A DNA stretch of 64,000 nt from Gloeotrichia echinulata CP02 (GTDB lineage Bacteria > Cyanobacteriota > Cyanobacteriia > Cyanobacteriales > Nostocaceae): positions 930,001 to 994,000 of the forward strand of contig CP051187.1 of assembly GCA_038087035.1 (NCBI GenBank). Direction: 5' to 3'. The notes under the pieces are model-generated. The model was not told the origin of the DNA, did not search any database, and was given only the letters and a program-made list of their open reading frames with translations. The translations under genes and the position numbers were made by a program. This document shows, piece by piece, positions 33,482 through 42,314 of the stretch (positions are counted from its first letter, which is position 1; every line of letters begins with the position of its first letter).

Positions 33482-34279
33482 TCACAGCTGGTTCAACATT
33501 TTATGAGTCTGGGGTACAACGCGAACTTGGGCAACAAATCGCTTCATTAAAGCTTGCCAACTCAGAATTTGGTCTGGAAATGGGGCTAGTACAGGCTTTT
33601 GGGTAAATTGTTCAGACTCAGACAAAGGTGTGACAGGTTGTAAAAATATTGGGATATCTCGACTAACATCTGCTACTAACAAAGCTGAACGTTTCAACTC
33701 AGATGGGTCTGTCGTTTGTGAAATAATTATCTTGACAAAAACTTGTAAATGTGTGTTAAAACATATTTGAAGAGATTTTGCGTGTTCTTGCCAATGGCTT
33801 TCGCCGGTGACGCTAGGTAATTTGAAATCCATACCTACGGAGTTTAGATAGGGCAGAATCATCGCCAGTTGTTCTGGTCGATGCCCGCCAGTCTCCAGAT
33901 AGATTGGTAAATTGGTGAGTGATCGCACTTGCGGTAGGAATTCGGCTAAGAATGGGGCATGAAGAAGTGGTTCGCCTCCAGTTAAGCTAATGCTATCGTG
34001 TAATGAAGGTAAATTTTGGCGTTCAACCCATTCTACTAGAATGGGCAGTGGGACTGGATTTGAGTGGATTTCAAAGTCTCGTAATCCAGGGGTTTGCTCT
34101 ATCCTGCAGGTTGGGGGCGCATTCCAAGTATGGGCACTATCGCAAAAGTGACAGCGCAAGTCGCAAAGAGCAAAGCGAATAAAAATCTGACGTGTCCCGA
34201 CATTGAGTCCTTCCCCTTGAATAGCAGAAAAGACTTCAACCAGGCGTGCAGTAGGTATAACGGTAGTTTTAGTAGTCAT
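33482..34279 (-). CDS. queE: 7-carboxy-7-deazaguanine synthase (radical SAM)
   Basis: 265 residues. QueE makes the 7-deazapurine ring of queuosine and archaeosine precursors. The N-terminus VEVFSAIQGEGLNVGTRQIFIRF is diagnostic, and the radical-SAM cluster motif CDLRCHFC (Cys-x3-Cys-x2-Cys near 40) is intact, as is the ISLTGGEPLLH SAM-binding block. No other queuosine gene is in the window. Confidence 0.94.
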   Translation of the reverse strand: MTTKTTVIPTARLVEVFSAIQGEGLNVGTRQIFIRFALCDLRCHFCDSAHTWNAPPTCRIEQTPGLRDFEIHSNPVPLPILVEWVERQNLPSLHDSISLTGGEPLLHAPFLAEFLPQVRSLTNLPIYLETGGHRPEQLAMILPYLNSVGMDFKLPSVTGESHWQEHAKSLQICFNTHLQVFVKIIISQTTDPSELKRSALLVADVSRDIPIFLQPVTPLSESEQFTQKPVLAPFPDQILSWQALMKRFVAQVRVVPQTHKMLNQL

Positions 34280-34475
34280 CGGATAATAAGAAAGCGATCG
34301 CGCCGCGTAGTCACAAAAGCAAGTAAGTTTTTTGGCTTCTTGTTCTATTGTGAATCGTCGTTGGCAATATCCAAACTCATCCCGACTAACTAGTTATTAC
34401 TCCCAATTACTACTGATTCTAGACGAGGTTAGGTAATTAACTAGGAAAAAATAGTGTTTGGCAGCTTACATTTAG

Positions 34476-35525
34476 ATGGGAACGAAAGTGCAAAGCTTCA
34501 TGACTAGGCAACCCAAAGAGGTCGATTTTTCGGTTACTCCCCTAAACGAAACGGCAATCATAGAAGTACCAGTGCGGTTAAGCGTGCTTGAGGCTGTAGG
34601 CTTTAAGCAAACCTGCCACGATTTAACTGAGATTAGTCCACATCCTCAACAAATCATCATTGACTTTCACCAAACTACTTTTATAGATAGTAGTGGTTTA
34701 GGTGCCTTGGTGAGTAATTTCAAAATCACCAAGGAAAAAGGGATTAATTTTATACTGCGAAACGTTACACCTCCGGTAATGGCAGTGTTAAATCTCACAG
34801 AATTGGATCAAGTTTTTTCTATTGAATCTCTTGGAAGTTTATCACCAAAAGAAGATAGCAACCTCCCAGATACCCAGGGGTTGACTACCGGTAAAATTGA
34901 GCAGCTACCAACGACTCATCCCTCCATAGCATCTTGGCCCAAACGATTGATAGATATTGTTGGCTCTCTCATAGGTTTGGTAATTACAGGAATTTTGTTA
35001 ATTCCCATTGCGGTGGCGATTCAAATTGATGATCCTGGCCCGCTTTTCTTTAGTCAAACCCGTTGTGGTTGGATGGGGAAACGGTTTGAAATTTGGAAAT
35101 TCCGCTCAATGTGTGTAGATGCAGAAGCGAAAAAATCCGAAGTAAAAAACCAAGTCGAAGGTGCATTCTTCAAGAATGATAAAGACCCCAGAGTTACCGA
35201 TGTAGGACGCTTCTTGCGGCGAACTAGCCTCGATGAATTGCCACAATTTTGGAACGTACTCAAAGGAGATATGAGTTTAGTAGGTACTAGACCACCCACC
35301 CCTGATGAGGTTGAACGATACGAAGTACCAGAATGGCAAAGGTTGGATGTTAAACCAGGGATGACTGGAGAATGGCAAGTAAATGGACGGTCTAAAGTAC
35401 GTAATTTTGAAGATGTGATTCGTTTGGATTTACAGTATCAACAAAACTGGAGTTTGCTGTACGATTTCAAACTTATTTTCAAAACCATAGTCATCCTTTT
35501 TAATAAAAACAGTGGTGCATTTTAG
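34476..35525 (+). CDS. STAS domain fused to a bacterial sugar transferase
   Basis: 349 residues. Residues about 15-120 form a STAS (anti-sigma antagonist-like) domain with IIIDFHQTTFIDSSGLGALV, keeping the Ser at the usual phosphorylation site. A linker leads to a membrane helix (about 160-185, LIDIVGSLIGLVITGILLIP) and a polyprenyl-phosphate sugar-1-phosphate transferase domain (WKFRSM, DPRVTDVGRFLRRTSLDELPQFWNVLKGDMSLVGTRP, read in parts). The enzyme would start exopolysaccharide or heterocyst-envelope glycan synthesis. The STAS part could give phosphorylation or partner-switch control, which is inference. Confidence 0.9.
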   Translation: MGTKVQSFMTRQPKEVDFSVTPLNETAIIEVPVRLSVLEAVGFKQTCHDLTEISPHPQQIIIDFHQTTFIDSSGLGALVSNFKITKEKGINFILRNVTPPVMAVLNLTELDQVFSIESLGSLSPKEDSNLPDTQGLTTGKIEQLPTTHPSIASWPKRLIDIVGSLIGLVITGILLIPIAVAIQIDDPGPLFFSQTRCGWMGKRFEIWKFRSMCVDAEAKKSEVKNQVEGAFFKNDKDPRVTDVGRFLRRTSLDELPQFWNVLKGDMSLVGTRPPTPDEVERYEVPEWQRLDVKPGMTGEWQVNGRSKVRNFEDVIRLDLQYQQNWSLLYDFKLIFKTIVILFNKNSGAF

Positions 35526-35659
35526 CCGATTACCATAGTTTGTAATTTGTCAGTAGCTCATACATAACTTTCAGCATGAATTTTTGGTTGCGCCTTAGAT
35601 ATATTAAGTCTAGGGCGCATTCATTATACCAATTTCAAAAAAGAATGGGACAGATAGGG

Positions 35660-35726
35660 CAATACGGTTCAGTTAGAGCCAAAAACCTCAACCCAACCTA
35701 CAATTTTCCTTAACTGAACCGTATTG
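35660..35726. repeat. Small MITE with 16-bp inverted ends and target duplication
   Basis: CAATACGGTTCAGTTA at 35660-35675 and its exact complement at 35711-35726 enclose 35 bp. An 11-bp direct repeat, GACAGATAGGG, flanks it (35649-35659 and 35726-35736), as expected for a target-site duplication. Confidence 0.75.
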
Positions 35727-35827
35727 ACAGATAGGGTAGGGGATCTAGTCCTTGCGCCCCCACAGATTATCGATGTGTTGCCAAGATTTTTTGAATTGGT
35801 ATTACTTTGAATACTTGGACAAAGTGT

Positions 35828-36895
35828 CTAGGTTACTGCTAAACAATTGGGGAGTAAGGAATCTAACAAATTATCAATACTGCTATCAGATAAATCAGGG
35901 GTAGATAGCAATTGTTCGGCTGTGTTAAAATAGCGGTTGATTGATTGCCTATAGATGGGATCGTAGTACGAAGACAAAATATCTTTCACGAATAATTCCC
36001 ACTCGCCATCATCAATTAACTTATACCACTGACCTAATTTTTCCCAACCACAGCGAAATTTAAGTTTTTCCAGCTTCCGTTTTAAAATATGAGTATGAGT
36101 CACCAAATGAGGATATTCCTCTAAAAGTAGCTGGACTCTAGCACCTACAGCTAATTCAAGTTCTACACAGCTAGCTAACTTCATTTTCTCCCACAAAGAC
36201 TGAGGCAAAAAAAGTCGCCCAATTTTTGTACTTTCCGATTCTACCCATACGGGCTGATGAGGGTTAAACTGTTGTAGCTGTTGTATTAGCAGAGTTTCAA
36301 AGTATTTTTGTGAAGGTTGGGCTGAAAGTTCCCCTAACCATTCTTGACCCAGCAAAGAACCTCGATGGTTAGCTAAACTTTCCAAATCTAACACCTGAGC
36401 GCCACGCTGACGCATTTTATCTAAGATATAGGTTTTACCACTACCCGTTAGACCACACAATATCTGATAAGTGAATTGTTGTGGTAGATGTTCTAATTCC
36501 TGGCGTATATAAGCACGATAAGTTTTGTAACCCCCTTCAAGTATCGTTACGCGCCAGCCAATTTGCGCCAGCGCCAAAGCCATGCTACCGGAACGTTGTC
36601 CACCGCGCCCGCAGTAAACCAAAGGACGGTAGTCTTTATTTTTAGCAGCAAAGTGTTGACTCAGATGCTGGTAGATATTTCTGGATACTAAAGCACCGCC
36701 AATTTTACGGGCTGTAAACGGGCAAACTTGTTTATAAATCGTTCCAATTTCCGCCCGTTCGGCATTATTTAGCACTGGTAAATTAATCGCTCCAGGGATG
36801 TGATCTTCAGCAAATTCCCTAGGTGAACGCACATCAATGATTTCACTATAAGTTTCCGTCCAGGGTTGCTGACTGTAGATAAGAGAAGGAGACAT
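35828..36895 (-). CDS. mnmH: tRNA 2-selenouridine/geranyl-2-thiouridine synthase MnmH
   Basis: 355 residues. An N-terminal rhodanese domain (about 5-135) has IIDVRSPREFAEDHIPGAINLP and the active-site Cys in VYCGRGGQRSGSMA. A P-loop domain follows with CGLTGSGKTYIL (about 145) and DLESLANHRGSLLG. This is SelU/YbbB, which replaces sulfur by selenium or geranylates the wobble 2-thiouridine of tRNA. No selD is nearby, so geranylation or selenium use cannot be decided. Confidence 0.93.
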   Translation of the reverse strand: MSPSLIYSQQPWTETYSEIIDVRSPREFAEDHIPGAINLPVLNNAERAEIGTIYKQVCPFTARKIGGALVSRNIYQHLSQHFAAKNKDYRPLVYCGRGGQRSGSMALALAQIGWRVTILEGGYKTYRAYIRQELEHLPQQFTYQILCGLTGSGKTYILDKMRQRGAQVLDLESLANHRGSLLGQEWLGELSAQPSQKYFETLLIQQLQQFNPHQPVWVESESTKIGRLFLPQSLWEKMKLASCVELELAVGARVQLLLEEYPHLVTHTHILKRKLEKLKFRCGWEKLGQWYKLIDDGEWELFVKDILSSYYDPIYRQSINRYFNTAEQLLSTPDLSDSSIDNLLDSLLPNCLAVT

Positions 36896-37329
36896 AAGGG
36901 ATACACTCTAGCTGGCTTTATTTTCACACTGCCATAACTTTAGTTTTGAGATTGTATCATTGGCAAAATTTAAATAATTCTACGCAAAAAGTTTTTTGAT
37001 GCTAGGGTCATAAGGACTTTCACCCCTAGGGGGTATGCCCATTTCTGCCATTTTATTTTTTGAATTATTCAAGTAGATTATCCAACATCTAAAATGTAAA
37101 ATTGAGTCAATTTACTGTAGGTTTAACTAATAGCTAAATAATGACAGCAGATTGCAGGTAAATGAGGTACAGATATTACAATGATTTTCAGGTAAATAGA
37201 CCACGCTTTTGGGGCGCAAGGCCTTGCGCCCCTACAAGGATCTGTGGTTCAAAGAAATGAAAATTGCTGTATCTGGATTTTTGATGATTAAGGAAATACA
37301 AAGTAATTTTATCTGATGGCGAAATCGAT
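36896..37329. other. Intergenic region with a MITE-like palindrome
   Basis: 434 bp without a clear gene. At about 37173-37278 imperfect inverted ends (AGATATTACAATGATTTTCA and TGAAAATTGCTGTATCT) enclose a GGGGCGCAAGG-CCTTGCGCCCC palindrome (37208-37234). A related palindrome is inserted inside the methyltransferase gene at 38418-38452. Confidence 0.5.
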
Positions 37330-37449
37330 TTATTCGGAAGTTCTGTAGATTTCTAAATCTGCTTCAGATATTTGATTAGCTGCGACTAGCTTATAGTGTT
37401 TTTCTTGTACTAATCTGACTTCGCCTTCATTTAAGGTTAATTCAAACAT
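37330..37449 (-). CDS. Possible short protein or gene remnant
   Basis: 39 codons from the ATG at 37449 (FELTLNEGEVRLVQEKHYKL, ending SEADLEIYRTSE). The frame is open for 46 more codons upstream, but those residues look non-coding. The composition is protein-like, but no family or ribosome binding site is evident. Confidence 0.3.
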   Translation of the reverse strand: MFELTLNEGEVRLVQEKHYKLVAANQISEADLEIYRTSE

Positions 37450-37570
37450 TGCTATTAAACCAACATTTATAAATTGAGCAGATATAGTGCGACAAATTAA
37501 TTCAGGAAATTTTGTAGTACAGTATGCAATATCTTGTTTACAGGACTTACTTGGACTACATTTAAAGAAT

Positions 37571-37631
37571 GGTGCGTGACGCCACAAGTCTTGTGACTAC
37601 CTACAATATTTATCGCTGCGTCACGCACCCT
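37571..37631. repeat. MITE-like palindrome (GGTGCGTGACGC ends)
   Basis: GGTGCGTGACG and CGTCACGCACC form the inverted ends of a 61-bp non-coding element between the short frame and the methyltransferase gene. Confidence 0.6.
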
Positions 37632-37702
37632 ACAATTATTATTGTGCCCCCAGAGTAGGTCTTAGTTTAGTTTGCACTATGCTAATCTGGTCGTTACCAC
37701 TT

Positions 37703-39058
37703 TTAGATTGAACAGGTATAATAAATTGCTTTACTTTTAGATATACATCTTATTCTTGGCTCTATTGTCCGTGAATCAACACCGTAATATTCAGATGCTT
37801 CTGACATATTATACATTAATAAATTATCATGATCTAATATTTGTATATCTCCTGGTTTACAGGGACAAACATTAAGTTTTTGGATAATTTCCGCTGCTAC
37901 TGCTTTAGCTAATAAAGGAGGAACAGAATTTCCTATTTGTCGAAATCCATGCCATTTAGTTACATGGAATCGAAACCAGTCAGGATAAGAATGCAAACGT
38001 GCAGCTTCACGTACAGTAATACATCTTGGGATAAAAGGGTGAATAGGTCTAGGAGAAGTAAAAGCTCCTTTATTACTAGGAGTTCCTGCCCTAAGTGTGT
38101 TACAAATTCCTTCAGGGTCAAGTTTATGAAAGCGACTTATTGGTTCAGTTTTACCATAAGGAGTAGCGGCAAATCTTTTAATAGACTCTAAATTATGCTT
38201 TGTTCTTAAACTGGATGTAAGTATTCTAGAGTCATACTTACGTTTATATGAATAGTCATGCTCGGTAGAGTCAAGTCCACGAAGGATCTTACCATAATTG
38301 CTAGGCTTACCAAAATCTGCAACTACCCAATCCCGTTGATATAATTCCGCATATTTTTCTATTTCTGGTAAGTCTTTCAGTGCATCCCAAACTGTAGGAC
38401 TAGATGGAATTTCAGTAGGGGCGCAAGGACTTGTACCCCTAGCGGGCGAATTTTTTTTGTTTGCAGGTTTAGTAATTGGAAGTGGATAATTTGGTAGTTC
38501 AAAATCATCACGACAACCTAGAAGAAATAATCTTTCACGATTTTGTGGTACTCCAAATTCGGCAGAATTTAAAACTTGATATTTTTTCCTGACTTTGTAC
38601 CCTTTAGCTGCAAATTTATTAATAATCTCTGCGATAAATTCTTGATGTTTGCCTATAGTCATGCCTTTGACATTTTCCAAGACAAAAAATTTGGGCTGAA
38701 GTTCTAATACTAATCGAATATAATGAAATACCAGAGAATTTCTCGGATCGTCAAAAAAACGTTTACCTATCAATGAAAATCCTTGGCATGGTGGACCGCC
38801 AAACACTACATCAATTTCCTGATTACCAATAGCTGAAGTGTTTCTAATTTCTTGACTTGTAGTTTCCTCAACACTTTTACATAAGATATGCCAAAAAGGG
38901 AAATTAAACTCATGTGTTGCACAATGAATAGGGTCTATTTCCACAGATGCAAGCACATCAAATCCAGCTTGTTCAAAGCCGAGAGTCATTCCACCAGCAC
39001 CAGCAAATAAATCGACAGCAATAGGGCGTTTTTTTTGATTTTCTTTTAGATGAGTCAT
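37703..39058 (-). CDS. C5-cytosine DNA methyltransferase with in-frame repeat insertion
   Basis: 451 residues. Motif I AVDLFAGAGGMTLGFEQAGF, motif IV GGPPCQGFSLIGKR with the catalytic Cys, motif VI FFVLENVKGM, motif VIII PQNRERLFLLG, and the C-terminal FRQIGNSVPPLLAKAVA. Between motifs VIII and IX the stretch KKNSPARGTSPCAPTE is encoded by a palindromic repeat (38418-38452) of the kind seen at 37208-37234. The C-terminal tail of about 45 residues is unusual. No endonuclease gene adjoins it, so it is an orphan or has lost its partner. Confidence 0.92.
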   Translation of the reverse strand: MTHLKENQKKRPIAVDLFAGAGGMTLGFEQAGFDVLASVEIDPIHCATHEFNFPFWHILCKSVEETTSQEIRNTSAIGNQEIDVVFGGPPCQGFSLIGKRFFDDPRNSLVFHYIRLVLELQPKFFVLENVKGMTIGKHQEFIAEIINKFAAKGYKVRKKYQVLNSAEFGVPQNRERLFLLGCRDDFELPNYPLPITKPANKKNSPARGTSPCAPTEIPSSPTVWDALKDLPEIEKYAELYQRDWVVADFGKPSNYGKILRGLDSTEHDYSYKRKYDSRILTSSLRTKHNLESIKRFAATPYGKTEPISRFHKLDPEGICNTLRAGTPSNKGAFTSPRPIHPFIPRCITVREAARLHSYPDWFRFHVTKWHGFRQIGNSVPPLLAKAVAAEIIQKLNVCPCKPGDIQILDHDNLLMYNMSEASEYYGVDSRTIEPRIRCISKSKAIYYTCSI

Positions 39059-39106
39059 AACACCTTGATGCTGAGATTAATTTGAATTAGTTACCGCCAA
39101 ACAATT

Positions 39107-40282
39107 TTAAATTGATGCTGGTAAATTTGGTAGCATTTGCAAAATTTCTTGAGCAGCGCGATCGCAGACCCCTACTTCTCCCAAAGATTGCCGCATTTGC
39201 TGATAATCTGTTAAGGTTTGCTGTTTACGCTCAGGGTTAAGCAATAATTCCATCGCGGCTTGGGTAATATTTTCTACTGTGGCTTGCTCTTGTAACAACT
39301 CTGGTACAATTGGCTTCATTACCATCAAATTAACTGGCGATGCAAAGGGGATAGAACCTTTGAGGATTTTATAACCAATCCAAGCCGTAATGGGACTGAG
39401 GCGATAAACAACCACTTGCGGTACGTTTAATAGAGCAAGTTCCAGGTTGACGGTACCAGATTTGGTAATTGCAAAATCAGCTGCGGCAAAAACTTCTTTT
39501 TGTTGACCCGATACAATTGTAGCCTTTAAACCGTAACGCCTAATAGCCTGCTCAATTGGTTTTCGGTAGACTTCTAGAGACAGGGGAATCCAGAAATGAA
39601 CATCAGGTAATTTAGCTTGAATAGTTTGGGCTGCTTGGAAAATTACTGGTAAAAGATATTTGAGTTCTTGACGACGAGAAGCAGGTAAAAGGGCGATCGC
39701 CATCTGATCGGATGAAATACCCAATTTATCGCGGGCTTGTGAGCGACTGGGAGGGTTTTGCATCCGGTCAACAAGGGGATGCCCTACCCAGGTAACATTG
39801 GCGCCTTGCTGCCCATAATAACGGGCTTCTTCGGGAAAAATAGCTAAAAGCTTATGTGTAAACTTAACAATTCGGGTAGTGTTTTGCAGACTCAAAGACC
39901 AAACCCATTCCTGGGGAGCTATGTAATATACTACAGGCACCTGTGGCAGATGCTGTTGCATGTGAGTCCCAATACCGAGATTTGGCCCCATATAGTCAAT
40001 CAGCACCACCAAGTCCGGTGGATTTTGCTTGAGGGAGGCGATCGCTTGTCGTTGTACCAGAAGAGTAGGCACAATGTAAGGCAGGGATTCTAGAAGACCC
40101 ATTGAGCTAATACCACTAGTATTGCCCAGAAGGGTTGCCCCAGCCGCAGCCATTTTTTCGCCACCTAGAGCCAAAATTTCTAATTCCAACCCAGCAGCAA
40201 CAGCTTGACGCTTTAGCGCTGCTATCAGCAGCGACCCTTGCAAATCGCCAGACACTTCACCAGTGCTGATAAATATCCGCAT
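39107..40282 (-). CDS. lpxB: Lipid-A-disaccharide synthase
   Basis: 391 residues, standard for LpxB. The N-terminus RIFISTGEVSGDLQGSLL, then LGGEKMAAAGATLLGNTSGISSMG, VVLIDYMGPN and VGHPLVDRM are diagnostic; the C-terminal donor domain has TKSGTVNLELALLNVPQVVVYR. It joins UDP-diacylglucosamine and lipid X at the membrane. It is last of the minus-strand series bamA, lpxC, fabZ, lpxA, lpxB, separated from lpxA by a repeat-rich spacer. Confidence 0.95.
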   Translation of the reverse strand: MRIFISTGEVSGDLQGSLLIAALKRQAVAAGLELEILALGGEKMAAAGATLLGNTSGISSMGLLESLPYIVPTLLVQRQAIASLKQNPPDLVVLIDYMGPNLGIGTHMQQHLPQVPVVYYIAPQEWVWSLSLQNTTRIVKFTHKLLAIFPEEARYYGQQGANVTWVGHPLVDRMQNPPSRSQARDKLGISSDQMAIALLPASRRQELKYLLPVIFQAAQTIQAKLPDVHFWIPLSLEVYRKPIEQAIRRYGLKATIVSGQQKEVFAAADFAITKSGTVNLELALLNVPQVVVYRLSPITAWIGYKILKGSIPFASPVNLMVMKPIVPELLQEQATVENITQAAMELLLNPERKQQTLTDYQQMRQSLGEVGVCDRAAQEILQMLPNLPASI

Positions 40283-40567
40283 TTGATAATTAATTGGTAA
40301 GTAATTATTGACATATTTATATCAAAAGCGCCCTTCTAGGGCAAGGATTTCAACCCATTTCTTTGGTAAAAGTTAGGAGTTAGGAGTTGGGAGTTAAGAG
40401 TTAGAAGTTGGTAATTTTGAGTGTGGAATTTCGAGTTTGCATTTGGGAATTGCGAGTTTAAATTTTGGAGTTAGGAGTTAGGAGTTTGTACAACTCATAA
40501 CTCATAACTCATAACTCAACACTCATAACTCAACACTCATAACTTATAACTCGTAACTCGTAACTCA
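40283..40567. other. Spacer rich in short direct repeats
   Basis: 285 bp between lpxA and lpxB, filled with GTTAGGA-type and AACTCATA-type short tandem repeats. No gene is seen. Confidence 0.6.
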
Positions 40568-41383
40568 TCATTCATCACTCGCGCTTGGTTTCCCCTTTCC
40601 AGGAATTAAACCACGTCTTCCGGGCATTTGAGAAAGGAGTAGGAAGCGACGCAGGTGTTGTAGCTGTTCGATATCCCCTAACTGTTCTAGCTGTTCTAAA
40701 GCTTCTTTAAAGCTTAAGTTAGAGCGATAGAGAATCCGGAAGGCTTTTTTCAGGGTTTGTAAGGTGGCTAGGTCCATTCCAGAACGTTTAAGTCCTACAA
40801 GGTTAAGAGTCCGCACCCGCGCGGGATTCCCCTCCACTAACATATATGGCGGCACATCGCGGTCAATGCGTGCCATCCCCCCAATCATCGCGTGTCTACC
40901 AATACGTACAAATTGATGAACTCCTAAAACCCCACCCAGCCTAGCGCGTGATTCTATATAGACATGACCCGCCAGAGCCACGGAGTTAGGAATTATAACA
41001 TGATCTTCAATTATACAGTTGTGAGCTACGTGGACATAAGCCATCAACAGATTACCATTACCAATCACCGTGGCTTCCCCGGCACCAGTGGCGCGGTTAA
41101 TGGTGACGTATTCGCGAATCTGATTATTGTCGCCGATTTTGACCCAACTAGGTTCTCCCACAAACTTGAGATCCTGGGGTTCCATACCGATGGCTGCTCC
41201 TGCAAAAATCTGATTTCGCGCCCCAATTTCACATGGCCCTTCTAGCACTACATGAGCGCCAATAATAGTTTCCGGGCCAACTTTGACATGCGCTCCAATC
41301 ACAGCATAGGCACCGACTTGCACTGATGGATGGAGTTCCGAGTTAGGATGAACTACAGCAGTTGGATGAATAAGCGTCTTCAA
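40568..41383 (-). CDS. lpxA: UDP-N-acetylglucosamine acyltransferase
   Basis: 271 residues. It has a left-handed beta-helix of hexapeptide repeats (IHPTAVVHPNSELHPSVQVG and onward). The catalytic His is in the segment AYVHVAHNCIIEDHV (about 120-135), followed by LGGVLGVHQFVRIGRHAMIGGMA. The C-terminal helical domain has GLKRSGMDLATLQTLKKAFRILYRS. It is the first step of lipid A synthesis, in the same series as lpxC, fabZ and lpxB. Confidence 0.95.
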   Translation of the reverse strand: MKTLIHPTAVVHPNSELHPSVQVGAYAVIGAHVKVGPETIIGAHVVLEGPCEIGARNQIFAGAAIGMEPQDLKFVGEPSWVKIGDNNQIREYVTINRATGAGEATVIGNGNLLMAYVHVAHNCIIEDHVIIPNSVALAGHVYIESRARLGGVLGVHQFVRIGRHAMIGGMARIDRDVPPYMLVEGNPARVRTLNLVGLKRSGMDLATLQTLKKAFRILYRSNLSFKEALEQLEQLGDIEQLQHLRRFLLLSQMPGRRGLIPGKGKPSASDE

Positions 41384-41715
41384 GGGTGAATCTCCAGAAC
41401 TGTCTTGAGTGCTGAACTTTAACTATTCAGTGGCCGCAACAAGTTTAGATGTTTCTGGTATTGGAATCTAGTTTGCCCTGTGGCCAGGCTGCGCCTACAT
41501 CCGTGGAGACAATCCAAAATCCAAAATCCAAAATCCAAAATCCAAAATTGAGTGACCGAAAGTGTCGGGCAGAGCAAAGTGTGTGTGTGAGGGCGGCGAA
41601 AATCAACAAATCATACAATGCTAATGCTATTGTGGCTTACTTGTTTTACTGCTATCTTTTTTCAGGATTCAGTAAGGGCACTTCACGGCTGTGCCAATCA
41701 CCACTAAAGCAAATT

Positions 41716-42243
41716 TTAGTTTACAAGGGAAAACATTAGTTCGCCTTCAGTAGCGATCTGTCCGTCAACTTCAGCACGGGCTTGCATTTTACCGAATCGA
41801 CGTTGTTTAACCCACAACAGTTCCACAGTCATTATCAGCTGATCCCCCGGTACTACTTGGCGACGGAAGCGGACTTTATCGATACCAGCAAACACGAACA
41901 ATCCTCCTTCCATTTCGGGCAATTGTGTCAAGACGATACCGCCTACTTGTGCCATTGCTTCGACAATTAGCACACCAGGCATCAGTGGACGTTGAGGGAA
42001 ATGTCCGGGAAAATGGGGTTCATTAACAGTGACGTTTTTCAAGCCCACAGCTCGTTTTCCTGGTACGTAGTCAATAATCCGGTCTACAAGTAAAAAGGGA
42101 TAGCGATGGGGTAGAAGCTTCTGAATTTCTTCAGATGTGAAAGTGATTTTAGTTTCTGGTGTAGTATTTTCATCATCAGCCTGATTTTCGGTAGATGCAG
42201 GTGCGGTCGTATTGATGGTATTGGGTTCGGTGAGGATTGACAT
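41716..42243 (-). CDS. fabZ: 3-hydroxyacyl-ACP dehydratase
   Basis: 175 residues from the ATG at 42243. The frame is open to 42318, where an ATG overlaps the lpxC stop, but that stretch reads like intergenic repeat DNA, so the internal start is preferred. The hot-dog fold motifs are LLPHRYPFLLVDRI (catalytic His), NEPHFPGHFPQRPLMPGVLIVEAMAQ (with the catalytic Glu, read in parts) and VVPGDQLIMTVEL. It dehydrates 3-hydroxyacyl-ACP and lies between lpxC and lpxA, the normal arrangement. Confidence 0.93.
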   Translation of the reverse strand: MSILTEPNTINTTAPASTENQADDENTTPETKITFTSEEIQKLLPHRYPFLLVDRIIDYVPGKRAVGLKNVTVNEPHFPGHFPQRPLMPGVLIVEAMAQVGGIVLTQLPEMEGGLFVFAGIDKVRFRRQVVPGDQLIMTVELLWVKQRRFGKMQARAEVDGQIATEGELMFSLVN

Positions 42244-42314
42244 TGGCAGTGTGGTTGATGTTGAATCTGGAAATTCAGTAGGCTGGGGTTGAAGCCCCTT
42301 GAGGATTTTGGATT

